Of a stretch of DNA of 64,000 nt, positions 1 through 8,793 are shown in pieces (the stretch's first letter is position 1; each line of letters begins with the position of its first letter). The notes under the pieces are model-generated. The model worked only from the letters and a program-made list of their open reading frames with translations. It ran no database searches and had not been told where the DNA came from. Made by a program: the position numbers and the translations under genes. The stretch comes from Halopseudomonas formosensis (GTDB lineage Bacteria > Pseudomonadota > Gammaproteobacteria > Pseudomonadales > Pseudomonadaceae). The stretch is taken from the NCBI RefSeq assembly GCF_900115905.1, contig NZ_FOYD01000009.1, forward strand, positions 62,001 to 126,000, written 5' to 3'.

Positions 1-1896
1 CCCAACCTGGGCGCCAACCTCTCCGAATCCCTGCAGCGGGCCCCCGGGCTGGTGGCGCTGAACCGCCAGAACTACGCCCAGGACCTGCAGATATCCTCGC
101 GCGGCTTCGGTGCCCGCTCGCAGTTCGGCGTGCGCGGGGTGCGCCTGGTGCAGGACGGCATCCCGCTGACCATGCCCGACGGCCAGGGCCAGCCGGCATT
201 GTTCGACCTCGATGGCCTGCAGCGCATCGAGGTCCTGCGCGGCCCGTTGACCACCCTGTACGGCAACGCCTCCGGCGGCATCATCCAGGGCTTTACCGGT
301 GAAGCGCCGTTCTACCCGACCCTGGATAACCGCACCGCGGTGGGCAGCGACGGCCTGTGGCGCTCGCGTTTGCGCTACGGTGGCCAGCATGGCGACCTGA
401 ACATCAGCGCCAATATCTCGCGACTGGAGACCGATGGCTACCGCGACCACAGCGACACCCGCCGGGACATCGCCAACCTGCGTCTGGGTTGGGATATCGA
501 TGATGTCTCCAGCCTGACCCTGCTAGTCAACAGCCTCGATCAGCCTGACACCCAGGACCCGCTGGGACTGACCGCCGAACAGGTGCGTGCCGACCGGCAC
601 CAGGCACCGCCCCAGGCCGAACTGTTCGATACCCGCAAATCGGTACGCCACAACCAGATCGGCCTGAACTACCAACGGCGCCTGGCTAACGAGGACCAGT
701 TGACGGTCATGGTCTATGGCGGTGAACGGGACATGCAGCAGTTCCTGGCCTTCCCCGGCAGTGGCGCGACCGCCGGTGGCGGGGTGGTCGAGCTGGACCG
801 GCGCTTCGGGGGCGGCGAGCTGGGCTGGCAACGCGAGACTCGGCTGTTCGACCTGCCAGTGACCCTGGCCGCCGGCCTGGCCTACAACTACCAGGGCGAG
901 GAGCGCAAGGGCTTCGTCAATGCCAACGGCAGCAAGGGCGGGCTGCAGCGCGACGAGTTCAACCGGGTGGACAGCCAGGAAGCCTACCTGATCAGCACCT
1001 GGCAGTTGGCGCCGCGCTGGGAGCTGGTCGCCGGGCTGCGCTACAATCGCGTGGAATTCGACTCGGATGACGACTACCTGGTCGACGGCCAGGACGACAG
1101 CGGCCGCATGCGCGTGCACCGCACCAACCCGGCGCTGGGCCTGAACTGGCAGTGGACCCCGCAGCTGAGCCTGTACGCCGCGCTTGGCCAGGGCTTCGAG
1201 ACCCCGACCTTCCAGGAATTGGCCTATCGACAGGACGGCGCCGGGATGAACCAGGCGCTCAAGCCGAGCCTGTCGCGCAACGCCGAGGTCGGGCTGAAAT
1301 GGCGCCGGGACAATACCCGACTGGATATCGCCCTGTTCGACAGCCGGGTCAAGGACGAGATCGTCACCGGCACCAACCAGTTGGGTACCGGCCGCGCCAC
1401 CTATACCAACGCCGGACGTTCCACCCGCCGCGGGGTGGAGCTGAGTATCGAACAGCAGTTCGCCCATGGTCTGAGCGCCTATCTGGCCTATACCTGGCTG
1501 CAGGCCGAATATGACCGCTTCATCGATGGTGACGGCACCAGCCACGCCGGCAACCGCCTGCCGGGCATCCCGCGCCACAGCTTCTTCGCCGAACTGGCCT
1601 GGCAGCCACAGGACAGCGGCTTCGCCACCGCCCTCGAGGCCCAGGGCATGAGCCAACGCTACGCCACCGACGACAACCAGCACCAGGCCTCCGGCTACAC
1701 CGTACTGAACTGGCGCGCCGGCTACCAGCAGCCGATCGGCAACCTCACCCTCGAACCTTTCGCCCGGCTGGACAACCTGACCGACCGCGAATACATCGGT
1801 TCATTGATCGTCAACGGCTCCGGCGGCCGCTACTACGAACCCGCCCCGGAGCGCAGCTGGCTGGTGGGTCTGGGCCTGCAGTACCAGTGGCGCTGA
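1..1896 (+). CDS. pqqU: TonB-dependent outer-membrane receptor, PqqU/YncD-like (5' partial)
   Basis: The frame is open from base 1, so the start, signal peptide and TonB box lie before the window. The plug is visible at once: ESLQRAPGL, then NRQNYAQDLQISSRGFG, DGIPLTMPDGQGQ and IEVLRGPLTTLYGNASGG. This wording is characteristic of the E. coli YncD family, now known as the PQQ importer PqqU. The remaining roughly 500 residues are alternating strands of a 22-strand barrel, ending at an aromatic-containing strand (LGLQYQWR). Lying beside a full PQQ biosynthesis and quinoprotein locus, scavenging of PQQ is a sensible substrate guess, but the substrate is inferred from family and context only. A different siderophore substrate cannot be excluded. 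Confidence 0.8.
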   Translation, partial: PNLGANLSESLQRAPGLVALNRQNYAQDLQISSRGFGARSQFGVRGVRLVQDGIPLTMPDGQGQPALFDLDGLQRIEVLRGPLTTLYGNASGGIIQGFTGEAPFYPTLDNRTAVGSDGLWRSRLRYGGQHGDLNISANISRLETDGYRDHSDTRRDIANLRLGWDIDDVSSLTLLVNSLDQPDTQDPLGLTAEQVRADRHQAPPQAELFDTRKSVRHNQIGLNYQRRLANEDQLTVMVYGGERDMQQFLAFPGSGATAGGGVVELDRRFGGGELGWQRETRLFDLPVTLAAGLAYNYQGEERKGFVNANGSKGGLQRDEFNRVDSQEAYLISTWQLAPRWELVAGLRYNRVEFDSDDDYLVDGQDDSGRMRVHRTNPALGLNWQWTPQLSLYAALGQGFETPTFQELAYRQDGAGMNQALKPSLSRNAEVGLKWRRDNTRLDIALFDSRVKDEIVTGTNQLGTGRATYTNAGRSTRRGVELSIEQQFAHGLSAYLAYTWLQAEYDRFIDGDGTSHAGNRLPGIPRHSFFAELAWQPQDSGFATALEAQGMSQRYATDDNQHQASGYTVLNWRAGYQQPIGNLTLEPFARLDNLTDREYIGSLIVNGSGGRYYEPAPERSWLVGLGLQYQWR

Positions 1897-1984
1897 CTGG
1901 AAGGCCGGGTTCCATCCCAGCCTGCGTTGTTTCGGGCCACCCACGGGTCGAGATGGAGCTCAATCCTCTAGCTTCCACGACTCC

Positions 1985-4132
1985 TCAACCCTTGTAGATC
2001 AATGCCTCTGCAGCAGCCTTGCGCTGACTTTTCTCGGCCTTCTTGCGCGCACTGACCGCTGCCACGCATTGCTGGTCGTCATGCAGGATGACGATGCATT
2101 CCAGGCACTGGATGCACTCGTCGTAGTCGATCCGTCCATCGCGGTGTATCGCGCCTATGCCGCAGTGGTTGCGACAATGCTGGCAGGGCTGGCCGCAGGC
2201 GTCGATGCGTTTCAGCCAGGAGAACAGGCGCAGCCTGCCGAGTATCGCCAGGCCGGCACCCAGCGGGCACAGGTAGCGGCAATAGAACTTGTGGATGAAC
2301 AGGCCCAGCCCGAGCAGCAGCAGGGCATAGGCGACGAAGGGCCAACTGCGTACCAGGAACAGGGTGATGGTGGTCTTGAACGGTTCGACCTCGGCCAGGC
2401 GCTCGGCCAGGGTCTGCGATAGCAGGGCGCTGACCAGCAGCACCAGCAGAATCCCGTACTTGATCCATTGCAGCCGGCGATGCAGTGGCTCCGCTATCTT
2501 CCACTGCCGCAGGCGCAATTTCTGCCCCAGCCAGGCGACCAGTTCCTGCAGCGCGCCGAACGGGCAGAGCCAGCCGCAGAACAGGCCGCGCCCCCAGATG
2601 AACAGGCTGATAAAGGTAAAGCTCCAGAGCACGAAGATCACCGGGTCCATCAGAAATACCCGGATATCGAAGCCCTCGACCAACGCTAGCAACAGGGTGG
2701 TGATATTGACCACCGACAATTGCCCCTGGGCATACAGCCCGATGAACAGCAGGGTGAACAGCAGGAAGCCGCCGCGCAGCAGGTGAAAGGCGCGGCCGTG
2801 CCGGCTGATCCGGTGTTGGAAGGTGAATATCAGGCTTACCAGCAGCAAGGCGCTACCCAGCAGCGCCAATTGCCACCAGCGCTCCTGCCACAGGCGCAAC
2901 CACACCGGAGCCGGTTTGTCGGCGGCGCTGGGCTGGTGGATTTCGAACAGCGCGGGGTCGGGCTCGACGGGGTGCTCCAGCACCAGTTGGCTTTCCACCA
3001 GGTGATTGCGTTGCAGGTTGACGTTGAGCCGCAGTTGGGCGGGTTGCGCCGGGTTGTAGGCGGCGTGGGCCTTGATGCGGAAGATATGCGCCTGGAGATC
3101 ATCCGTGGGCGTTATCGCCAGGCTGTCCAGCAGGTTGCCATTGTCGAAGTCCATATCGTGCAGCTCGATGGCCTGGCCGTTCTGCACCAGCAGCAGCCGG
3201 CTGGGCGAGGAGGCGGGAGTGAAGTCCTCCGGCACATGGCGGTAGCTGCCGCGGGACATCACCAGCAGCGCCTGCTCTCCGTCGCGCAGGCTGTTCTGCA
3301 AGCGCGCAAAACCCTGCTCCCCCAGCAGGTTGCGCCCGCTCATGGGGGTATCCAGATAGGCAAAGAACAGCTCGCTGAAGGCCTGGTCGCGATCCATGCC
3401 CGGATAATGTGCCAGCGAGTGCCCCAGGTGTTGCTCCAGTTCGTCAGGCTGCAGCAGCCAGTGCTGGACCAGCCCACGTTCGAGCAGCTGTTGCCAGTCC
3501 AGAGGCTCGAACATATCCATGCGCGGTGTCGCCAGCGGCGCGCTGGTAAAGCCTTCGAGATAGGCCCGGGCTACCGCCAGCGCCGATTGCAGCACGCTTT
3601 CATTGAGAATCACCACCGACACCGTGGCCTTGCTGATGCCATCGAACTGGGTAATCGACTGGCCGTCACTGGAATCCGGCTTGCGCCCGCCAACCACTAC
3701 CGGCTTGCTCAACGGGTGTTGACGGTACTGCTCGACAAAATCCAGCAGGGCCTTTTCCCCCATGCCATGCAGGAACACCGGTTCATGGTGGCCCAATACC
3801 CGCACTCCGGCCAGCACCCCGTCAACATTCAGGCCAATCAGCAGGCGTATGGGTTTGCCGGCAAATCCCTGCAGGCTGGAATGGTCGGTGGACTCGAAGG
3901 CATAACCGAGTAGCTCGTTCAACTGGTATACTGGGTAGGCCGGCACATCACCCTGTTTGGCGTCGATCCGGGTCGCCTGGGGAAACAGCGACTGAATCAC
4001 CTCCCTGAGCTGTGCCGGTGGAGTGCTGTCGGCTGTCAGCAGGGGGCTGTGCAGCAGCAGGATTAGTGCCAGCGAGCGCAGCAATGGCTGCAGTCGAGAG
4101 AACAGCGTCATGGCATGCCTCGATCGGTTCAT
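1985..4132 (-). CDS. NosR/NirI-like FMN-binding, polyferredoxin membrane protein
   Basis: A 715-residue protein with an N-terminal signal/anchor (about residues 10-34), a periplasmic FMN-binding domain (about 60-195, with a GISKATVS motif resembling the flavinylation site), an extended periplasmic part, then five or so membrane helices from about 420. Two CxxxCP motifs follow on the cytoplasmic side (CGWLCPFGALQ and CRYLCPLGA), and then a C-terminal ferredoxin-like cluster region (CGQPCQHCRNHC and CIQCLEC). This is the NosR/NirI architecture, which moves electrons across the membrane to periplasmic partners. No nos or nir genes are nearby; the neighbours are ercA and ethanol-oxidation genes, so its partner is unknown. 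An alternative start is Met8 (base 4111), preceded by GAGG. Confidence 0.8.
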   Translation of the reverse strand: MNRSRHAMTLFSRLQPLLRSLALILLLHSPLLTADSTPPAQLREVIQSLFPQATRIDAKQGDVPAYPVYQLNELLGYAFESTDHSSLQGFAGKPIRLLIGLNVDGVLAGVRVLGHHEPVFLHGMGEKALLDFVEQYRQHPLSKPVVVGGRKPDSSDGQSITQFDGISKATVSVVILNESVLQSALAVARAYLEGFTSAPLATPRMDMFEPLDWQQLLERGLVQHWLLQPDELEQHLGHSLAHYPGMDRDQAFSELFFAYLDTPMSGRNLLGEQGFARLQNSLRDGEQALLVMSRGSYRHVPEDFTPASSPSRLLLVQNGQAIELHDMDFDNGNLLDSLAITPTDDLQAHIFRIKAHAAYNPAQPAQLRLNVNLQRNHLVESQLVLEHPVEPDPALFEIHQPSAADKPAPVWLRLWQERWWQLALLGSALLLVSLIFTFQHRISRHGRAFHLLRGGFLLFTLLFIGLYAQGQLSVVNITTLLLALVEGFDIRVFLMDPVIFVLWSFTFISLFIWGRGLFCGWLCPFGALQELVAWLGQKLRLRQWKIAEPLHRRLQWIKYGILLVLLVSALLSQTLAERLAEVEPFKTTITLFLVRSWPFVAYALLLLGLGLFIHKFYCRYLCPLGAGLAILGRLRLFSWLKRIDACGQPCQHCRNHCGIGAIHRDGRIDYDECIQCLECIVILHDDQQCVAAVSARKKAEKSQRKAAAEALIYKG

Positions 4133-4282
4133 GGTGTATCACCATGCTTATCCGAATCGCGGTTGGCCACCATGCGACTTGGGGTGCGTCGGAGCACGAC
4201 TTCAGTCGTAAAAACGCCGACACCGCCTGCTTTGAGGTAACCTGTGGCTTCCATAAATAAAACAACAAGGTCGATCATCACC

Positions 4283-5446
4283 ATGGCCTACGATATCAGC
4301 CAACTGCGCAAATTCGTCACCCCCGAGATCATCTTCGGCGCCGGTTCACGCAAGACGGTAGCCAACTACGTCAACACCTTTGCCGCCCGCAAGGTCCTGT
4401 TGGTTTCCGACCCCGGTGTGGTCGCGGCGGGCTGGGTCGCCGATGTGGAACACAGCCTGCAGCAACAGGGCGTGGACTATGTGCTGTATACCGGGGTGTC
4501 AGCCAACCCACGGGTAGAGGAGGTGATGCAGGGCGCCGAACTCTATCGCGCCTCCGCCTGCGATGCGATCGTCGGCATCGGCGGGGGCAGCCCGATGGAC
4601 TGCGCCAAGGCCATCGGCATCGTGGCCACCAACGGCGGGCATATCCTCGATTTCGAAGGGGTCGACACCATTCGCACGCCGGTGCCGCCAGTGATCCTGA
4701 TCCCGACCACGGCGGGTACCTCGGCGGATGTATCGCAGTTCGTGATCATTTCCAACCAGCAGGACAAGGTCAAATTCTCGATCATCAGCAAGGCTGTGGT
4801 GCCGGATGTGGCGTTGATCGATCCCGAGGTCACCGCCACCATGGACCCGTTCCTGTCAGCCTGCACCGGGGTCGATGCGCTGGTGCATGCGATCGAGGCC
4901 TTCGTCTCCACCGGCAGCGGCCCGATGACCGATGCCCACGCCCTGGAAGCCATGCGGCTGATCAACGGCAACCTGGTCGAGATGATCAAGCAGCCCGACA
5001 ATATCCAGCTGCGCGAGAAAATCATGCTCGGCAGCCTGCAGGCCGGGCTAGCGTTCTCCAATGCCATCCTCGGTGCGGTGCATGCCATGTCGCACAGCCT
5101 CGGCGGCTATCTGGACCTGCCCCACGGCCTGTGCAACGCCATCCTAATGGAGCACGTGGTGGCCTTTAACTACGACGCTGCACCGGACCGCTTCAAGGTG
5201 ATCGCCCAGACGCTGGGGATCGATATCCGCGGCCTGTCCAACCAGCAGGTGCGCCAGCGGCTGGTGCAGCACCTGATCGACTTCAAGCGCGCCGTGGGCT
5301 TCGAGCAGACGCTGGGCATGCACGGGATCGGCATCAGTGATCTGCCGATGCTGTCGGTCCATGCCATGGACGACCCCTGTATCCTGACCAACCCCCGTGA
5401 ACCCAGCCTCAGGGATGTGGAAGTGGTTTATGCCGAAGCCCTCTGA
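4283..5446 (+). CDS. ercA: ErcA, iron-containing (group III) alcohol dehydrogenase
   Basis: 387 residues of the Fe-ADH fold: N-terminal Rossmann-like domain with GGGSPMDCAKAIG for NAD(P), then the metal-binding helical domain with HAIEAF, HAMSHSLGG and HGLCNAILMEH supplying the Asp/His iron ligands. In Pseudomonas ErcA is encoded next to the sensor kinase ErcS and is needed for normal induction of the ethanol-oxidation regulon, perhaps as a metabolic sensor rather than a bulk catabolic enzyme. The gene overlaps ercS by 17 bases, indicating one transcript. The start was chosen at MAYDISQLRKF because family members begin here; the ribosome site is weak. Confidence 0.88.
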   Translation: MAYDISQLRKFVTPEIIFGAGSRKTVANYVNTFAARKVLLVSDPGVVAAGWVADVEHSLQQQGVDYVLYTGVSANPRVEEVMQGAELYRASACDAIVGIGGGSPMDCAKAIGIVATNGGHILDFEGVDTIRTPVPPVILIPTTAGTSADVSQFVIISNQQDKVKFSIISKAVVPDVALIDPEVTATMDPFLSACTGVDALVHAIEAFVSTGSGPMTDAHALEAMRLINGNLVEMIKQPDNIQLREKIMLGSLQAGLAFSNAILGAVHAMSHSLGGYLDLPHGLCNAILMEHVVAFNYDAAPDRFKVIAQTLGIDIRGLSNQQVRQRLVQHLIDFKRAVGFEQTLGMHGIGISDLPMLSVHAMDDPCILTNPREPSLRDVEVVYAEAL

Positions 5447-7157
5447 CCCACGCCGCGAGATGCTCACCGGCCTGCTGGGGCTGGGGCTGCAGTCCGCGCG
5501 TAAAAGCTACTACCCGGAACTGATGGACCGTCTGCAGGAGCTGGAGGCCGAGCGCAATCGCTACAAGTGGCTGTTCGAGAATGCCGTGCACGGTATTTTC
5601 CAGGCTGACCTGGAGCATGGCATCCGAGCCGCCAACCCCTCGCTGGTGCGAATGCTTGGCTATCCCTCGACCGAGGCCGTGGTGGCGGCAGCCACCGAGC
5701 TGAAGGACAGTTTCTTTGCCGGCGGGCCGGCGGAGTTCGTCCAGGTCTGCAAGCGGCTGCAACAGGAGGGTGAACTGGTCGGCTACGAGACCCGTCTGCG
5801 GCGGCTGGATGGCAGCGAGCTGGATGTACGCATGAACCTGCTGCTCAATCAGGAAGAAGGGCAGCAGCTGGTGGAGGGCTTCGTGGCCGATATCAGTGGT
5901 CGCAAACAGGCCGAGCGGGCGATGCAGCAGCTCAACGAGCAACTCGAGCAACGGGTGCATGAGCGCACCCTGGAACTGGAAAACCTCAATGACAGCCTGC
6001 GCCGCGAGATCATCGAGCGCGAGCGGGTGCAATGTGCCCTGCGCGATGCCCGGGATGCTGCCGAGCTGGCCAACCGCAACAAGGACCACTATCTGGCGGC
6101 GGTCAGCCATGACCTGCTGCAGCCCTTGAACGCCGCACGGCTGCTCATGGCCACCCTGCGTGAGCGTGCTCTGCCGGCAGCGGAGGCGCAACTGGTCGAG
6201 CGCTCCCATGCTGCGCTGGAAAGTGCGGAGGACATCCTCAGCGACCTGCTCGACATCGCCCGGCTGGATCACGGCAATGTTCCCCTGGACCTGGGCAACC
6301 ACACCCTGGCGGAGGTCATCGACCCGCTGTTGAGCGAGTTCCAGGGGCTGATCGAGGCCAGCGGTCTGCAGGTGCGGACCAGGCTCGGGCGCTGGGCCGT
6401 ACGGACTGACTACCGCATGCTCAGTCGAATCATGCGCAATCTGCTCAGCAATGCCATTCGCTATACGCCCACGGGGCGGATACTGATCGGCTGCCGGCGT
6501 CGGGGTGATCTGCTGAACATCCAGGTGTGGGACACTGGCCTGGGCATTCCCCGCGAGCGTTTCGATGACATATTCCGCGAGTTCAACCAACTGCATGGCG
6601 ACCGGGTCGGGCCGCGCAAGGGCGCCGGGCTGGGGCTGGCCATCGTTGAACGTATCGCCCGGCTGCTCGAAGCACCGCTGCAGGTGCACTCGGTGGTGGG
6701 GCAGGGCTCGATGTTCAGCGTCACGCTGCCGCTGGCCAAGGCAGACGCGCCCAGCCCGCCGGACGCCGTGCTGCAGCGGCTGAGCGCGCCACTGCAGGGC
6801 CGACATCTGCTGGTGATCGACAACGACACGATGATCCTGTCGAGCATGCAGGGGCTGCTGGAACAGTGGGGCGCCCGGGTGCAGGTGGCGGTGGACCTGC
6901 CGGGTGCGCTGGCGGTGCTCGATGGCCGCCGCCCCGATGCCATCTTGGTCGATTACCACCTGGATGCCAGGCAGACCGGCTGCGATGCGGTGGGCGTGCT
7001 GCGGGAGCACTTCCACTGGCAGATCCCGGCGATCATGATCACCGCCGATCGCAGCGAACACAGCCGGCAACGACTGCAGGACCTGGGCATACCGGTGCTC
7101 AACAAGCCGATCAAGGCCGGCAAGCTGCGGGCCATGCTCGGCCAGGTGCTGCACTAG
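5430..7157 (+). CDS. ercS: ErcS, hybrid sensor histidine kinase
   Basis: 575 residues, soluble with no membrane helices. A PAS domain covers about 40-150, a coiled coil about 165-225, then HisKA with the phospho-acceptor His in [15 protein letters not shown], HATPase_c with NAIRYTP (N box), WDTGLGIP (G1) and KGAGLGLAI (G2), and a C-terminal receiver with VIDND, the acceptor Asp in LVDYHLD and the Lys in LNKP. Start MPKPSDPRRE at 5430 follows GGAAG by six bases and gives a short overlap with ercA. ErcS belongs to the kinases that control PQQ-dependent ethanol oxidation. Its closest relative in this window is the nahK product, with an almost identical HisKA core. Confidence 0.85.
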   Translation: MPKPSDPRREMLTGLLGLGLQSARKSYYPELMDRLQELEAERNRYKWLFENAVHGIFQADLEHGIRAANPSLVRMLGYPSTEAVVAAATELKDSFFAGGPAEFVQVCKRLQQEGELVGYETRLRRLDGSELDVRMNLLLNQEEGQQLVEGFVADISGRKQAERAMQQLNEQLEQRVHERTLELENLNDSLRREIIERERVQCALRDARDAAELANRNKDHYLAAVSHDLLQPLNAARLLMATLRERALPAAEAQLVERSHAALESAEDILSDLLDIARLDHGNVPLDLGNHTLAEVIDPLLSEFQGLIEASGLQVRTRLGRWAVRTDYRMLSRIMRNLLSNAIRYTPTGRILIGCRRRGDLLNIQVWDTGLGIPRERFDDIFREFNQLHGDRVGPRKGAGLGLAIVERIARLLEAPLQVHSVVGQGSMFSVTLPLAKADAPSPPDAVLQRLSAPLQGRHLLVIDNDTMILSSMQGLLEQWGARVQVAVDLPGALAVLDGRRPDAILVDYHLDARQTGCDAVGVLREHFHWQIPAIMITADRSEHSRQRLQDLGIPVLNKPIKAGKLRAMLGQVLH

Positions 7158-7502
7158 CCCTGGCCCTGGGAACGTCAAGCACCAGCTTGATGGGCGAGTC
7201 AGCCGGTAACGCCATTGCCGCTGGCCAGCCCCGGTACGAGCTGGTGCTCGAACCTCCCAGGCTCGAGTCCTTCCATCTCGGCCAGAGCCAGGCAGCAATG
7301 TGCCCGAGATTGAGTGGAAAAATGCGCTTCCTCCCAAGGTGGCAAGCGAGCCAGTGCTTTGGCAGCAGCTCGCCAACCCTTGGTAGGCCCCACCAAAGCC
7401 CGGTGTTTTCAGCTCCTTGGCAGAATAGGGGGGCTGCCTGCGCTTTCCGATAATCCGCTGGACGTTCAGTTTCGTCAGTCACGGATTCCATCGGAGAGCA
7501 CA
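7158..7502. promoter_or_regulatory. Intergenic region upstream of porin; candidate regulon boxes
   Basis: No convincing gene. It holds CCAAGG-type boxes like those between exaA and exaB: CTCCCAAGGTGGCA at 7331-7344, and on the minus strand CTACCAAGG at 7385-7377, next to ACCAAAG at 7392-7398. A run ATAGGGGGG at 7425-7433 is matched by ATAGGGGGGG at 17158-17167 before exaB. The porin ribosome site GGAGAG lies just before 7503. Which factor binds the boxes is not shown by the sequence. Confidence 0.45.
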
Positions 7503-8678
7503 ATGAACAAGAACAATACTGCCTATCCTCTGTTGACCGCATTGGCTGCAGCCATGCTCAGCGCACCGGCCTCGGCAGCCATTACCCTGTACGACCAGGA
7601 CGACACCAGCTTCTCGGTCGATGGCTATTTCAACGCCTTCTATGTGCACAACAAGGTCGACCATATCGACCCCGATCTGGACCGCAATCAGTCGCGGGTG
7701 AAGATGGGCTTTCTGCCCAACTACATCGGCTTCAATGTCGACAAGAAATTCGACAACCTGACCGTCGGCGGCCGTTCCTCGTTCTGGGTCACCATCAACG
7801 ACAGCCAGGACAACGCCACCGAGACCGGCATCGATGTGCGCCAGTTCTACGGCACGGTGTCCGGCGATTGGGGTGAGGTGCTGTTCGGCAAGGACTTCGG
7901 CCTGTTCGGACGCTCCAACATCATGCTCGACGAGTTCCTCACCGCCTATGGCCAATCCAGCGACACGCTCGGGCTGGTCGATGGTGGCGGGGTGTCCTTC
8001 GGCAATATCGGCACCGGCTATCCCTATCCCTTTCCCACCTCGCAGATCACCTACCGCTCGCCGGTGATGAACGGCTTTCGTGCTGCCGTGGGTATCATGG
8101 ACCCGGTCGATGGTCACCTGGTCGACGATAACGGCGTGCAGACCGGCAAGGATTATCAGGACAGCCCGCGTTTCGAGACCGAACTCACCTATCAGTTCGA
8201 GTTGGGTGGCGCGCAGCTGCACACCTGGCTCAACGGCATGTACCAGCAGGCGGATAACACCGGCGCGGGTGTGGACTCGGTCACCTCACGCGGTCTGGGT
8301 TATGGCCTGCAGGCCAAGCTGGGGCAGCTGTCGCTGACCGGTTCCGGCTTCAATGCCGAGGGCGTCAACCCGTTCTTCACCAACAACGCCACCCAGGCCA
8401 GCCTGCGCGAGAGCGACAGCAAGGGTTACCTGCTGCAGGGCTCCTATGCCTTCGGTAAGACGCGGGTAGCCCTGTCCTATGGCAAGACCCGGGATGACGG
8501 CAACGGTCTGGGCTACCAGGCGGACTTCAAGACCAGCGGCATCGGCCTGTTCCACAGCATCAACGACAACCTGACGCTGGTCGCCGAATACAACCGCTTC
8601 GACCTGAAGGACCGTGATGCCGGCGACCGGGTGGAGAAAACCGATACCCTGGCCCTGGGGGTGGCGCTGGGCTGGTAA
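7503..8678 (+). CDS. Gram-negative porin-like outer-membrane protein
   Basis: 391 residues with a clear signal peptide (MNKNNTAYPLLTALAAAMLS through APASA, cleaved before AITLY). The body is alternating beta strands with RNQSRVKMGFLPNYIG, DVRQFYGTVSGDWGEVLFGKD (the typical porin GELxxGR-like stretch) and a terminal aromatic residue (LGVALGW), as outer-membrane barrels require. It fits the general trimeric porin family, about 16 strands. It sits inside the ethanol-oxidation cluster, between ercS and nosP, behind boxes shared with exaA/exaB, so entry of alcohols or related small solutes is a reasonable but unproven role. The start follows GGAGAG by five bases. Confidence 0.8.
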   Translation: MNKNNTAYPLLTALAAAMLSAPASAAITLYDQDDTSFSVDGYFNAFYVHNKVDHIDPDLDRNQSRVKMGFLPNYIGFNVDKKFDNLTVGGRSSFWVTINDSQDNATETGIDVRQFYGTVSGDWGEVLFGKDFGLFGRSNIMLDEFLTAYGQSSDTLGLVDGGGVSFGNIGTGYPYPFPTSQITYRSPVMNGFRAAVGIMDPVDGHLVDDNGVQTGKDYQDSPRFETELTYQFELGGAQLHTWLNGMYQQADNTGAGVDSVTSRGLGYGLQAKLGQLSLTGSGFNAEGVNPFFTNNATQASLRESDSKGYLLQGSYAFGKTRVALSYGKTRDDGNGLGYQADFKTSGIGLFHSINDNLTLVAEYNRFDLKDRDAGDRVEKTDTLALGVALGW

Positions 8679-8793
8679 GCGCCTGACAGGGAATGGCCTC
8701 TCGTTCTTTAGCACTAGCCCCTTGCTACTCAAGCAGCATGGGGCTGAGGCGGGGGGCTCAATAGAATGTCGGTCAGTGAGTATGGAGGTAACC

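Noticed and set aside
5409-7376. 655-residue minus-strand open frame opposite ercS
   Set aside because: Antisense shadow of the kinase; no ribosome site and no domain.
7158-7502. Short open frames between ercS and the porin
   Set aside because: No ribosome sites and no similarity; the region reads better as a promoter with repeated boxes.
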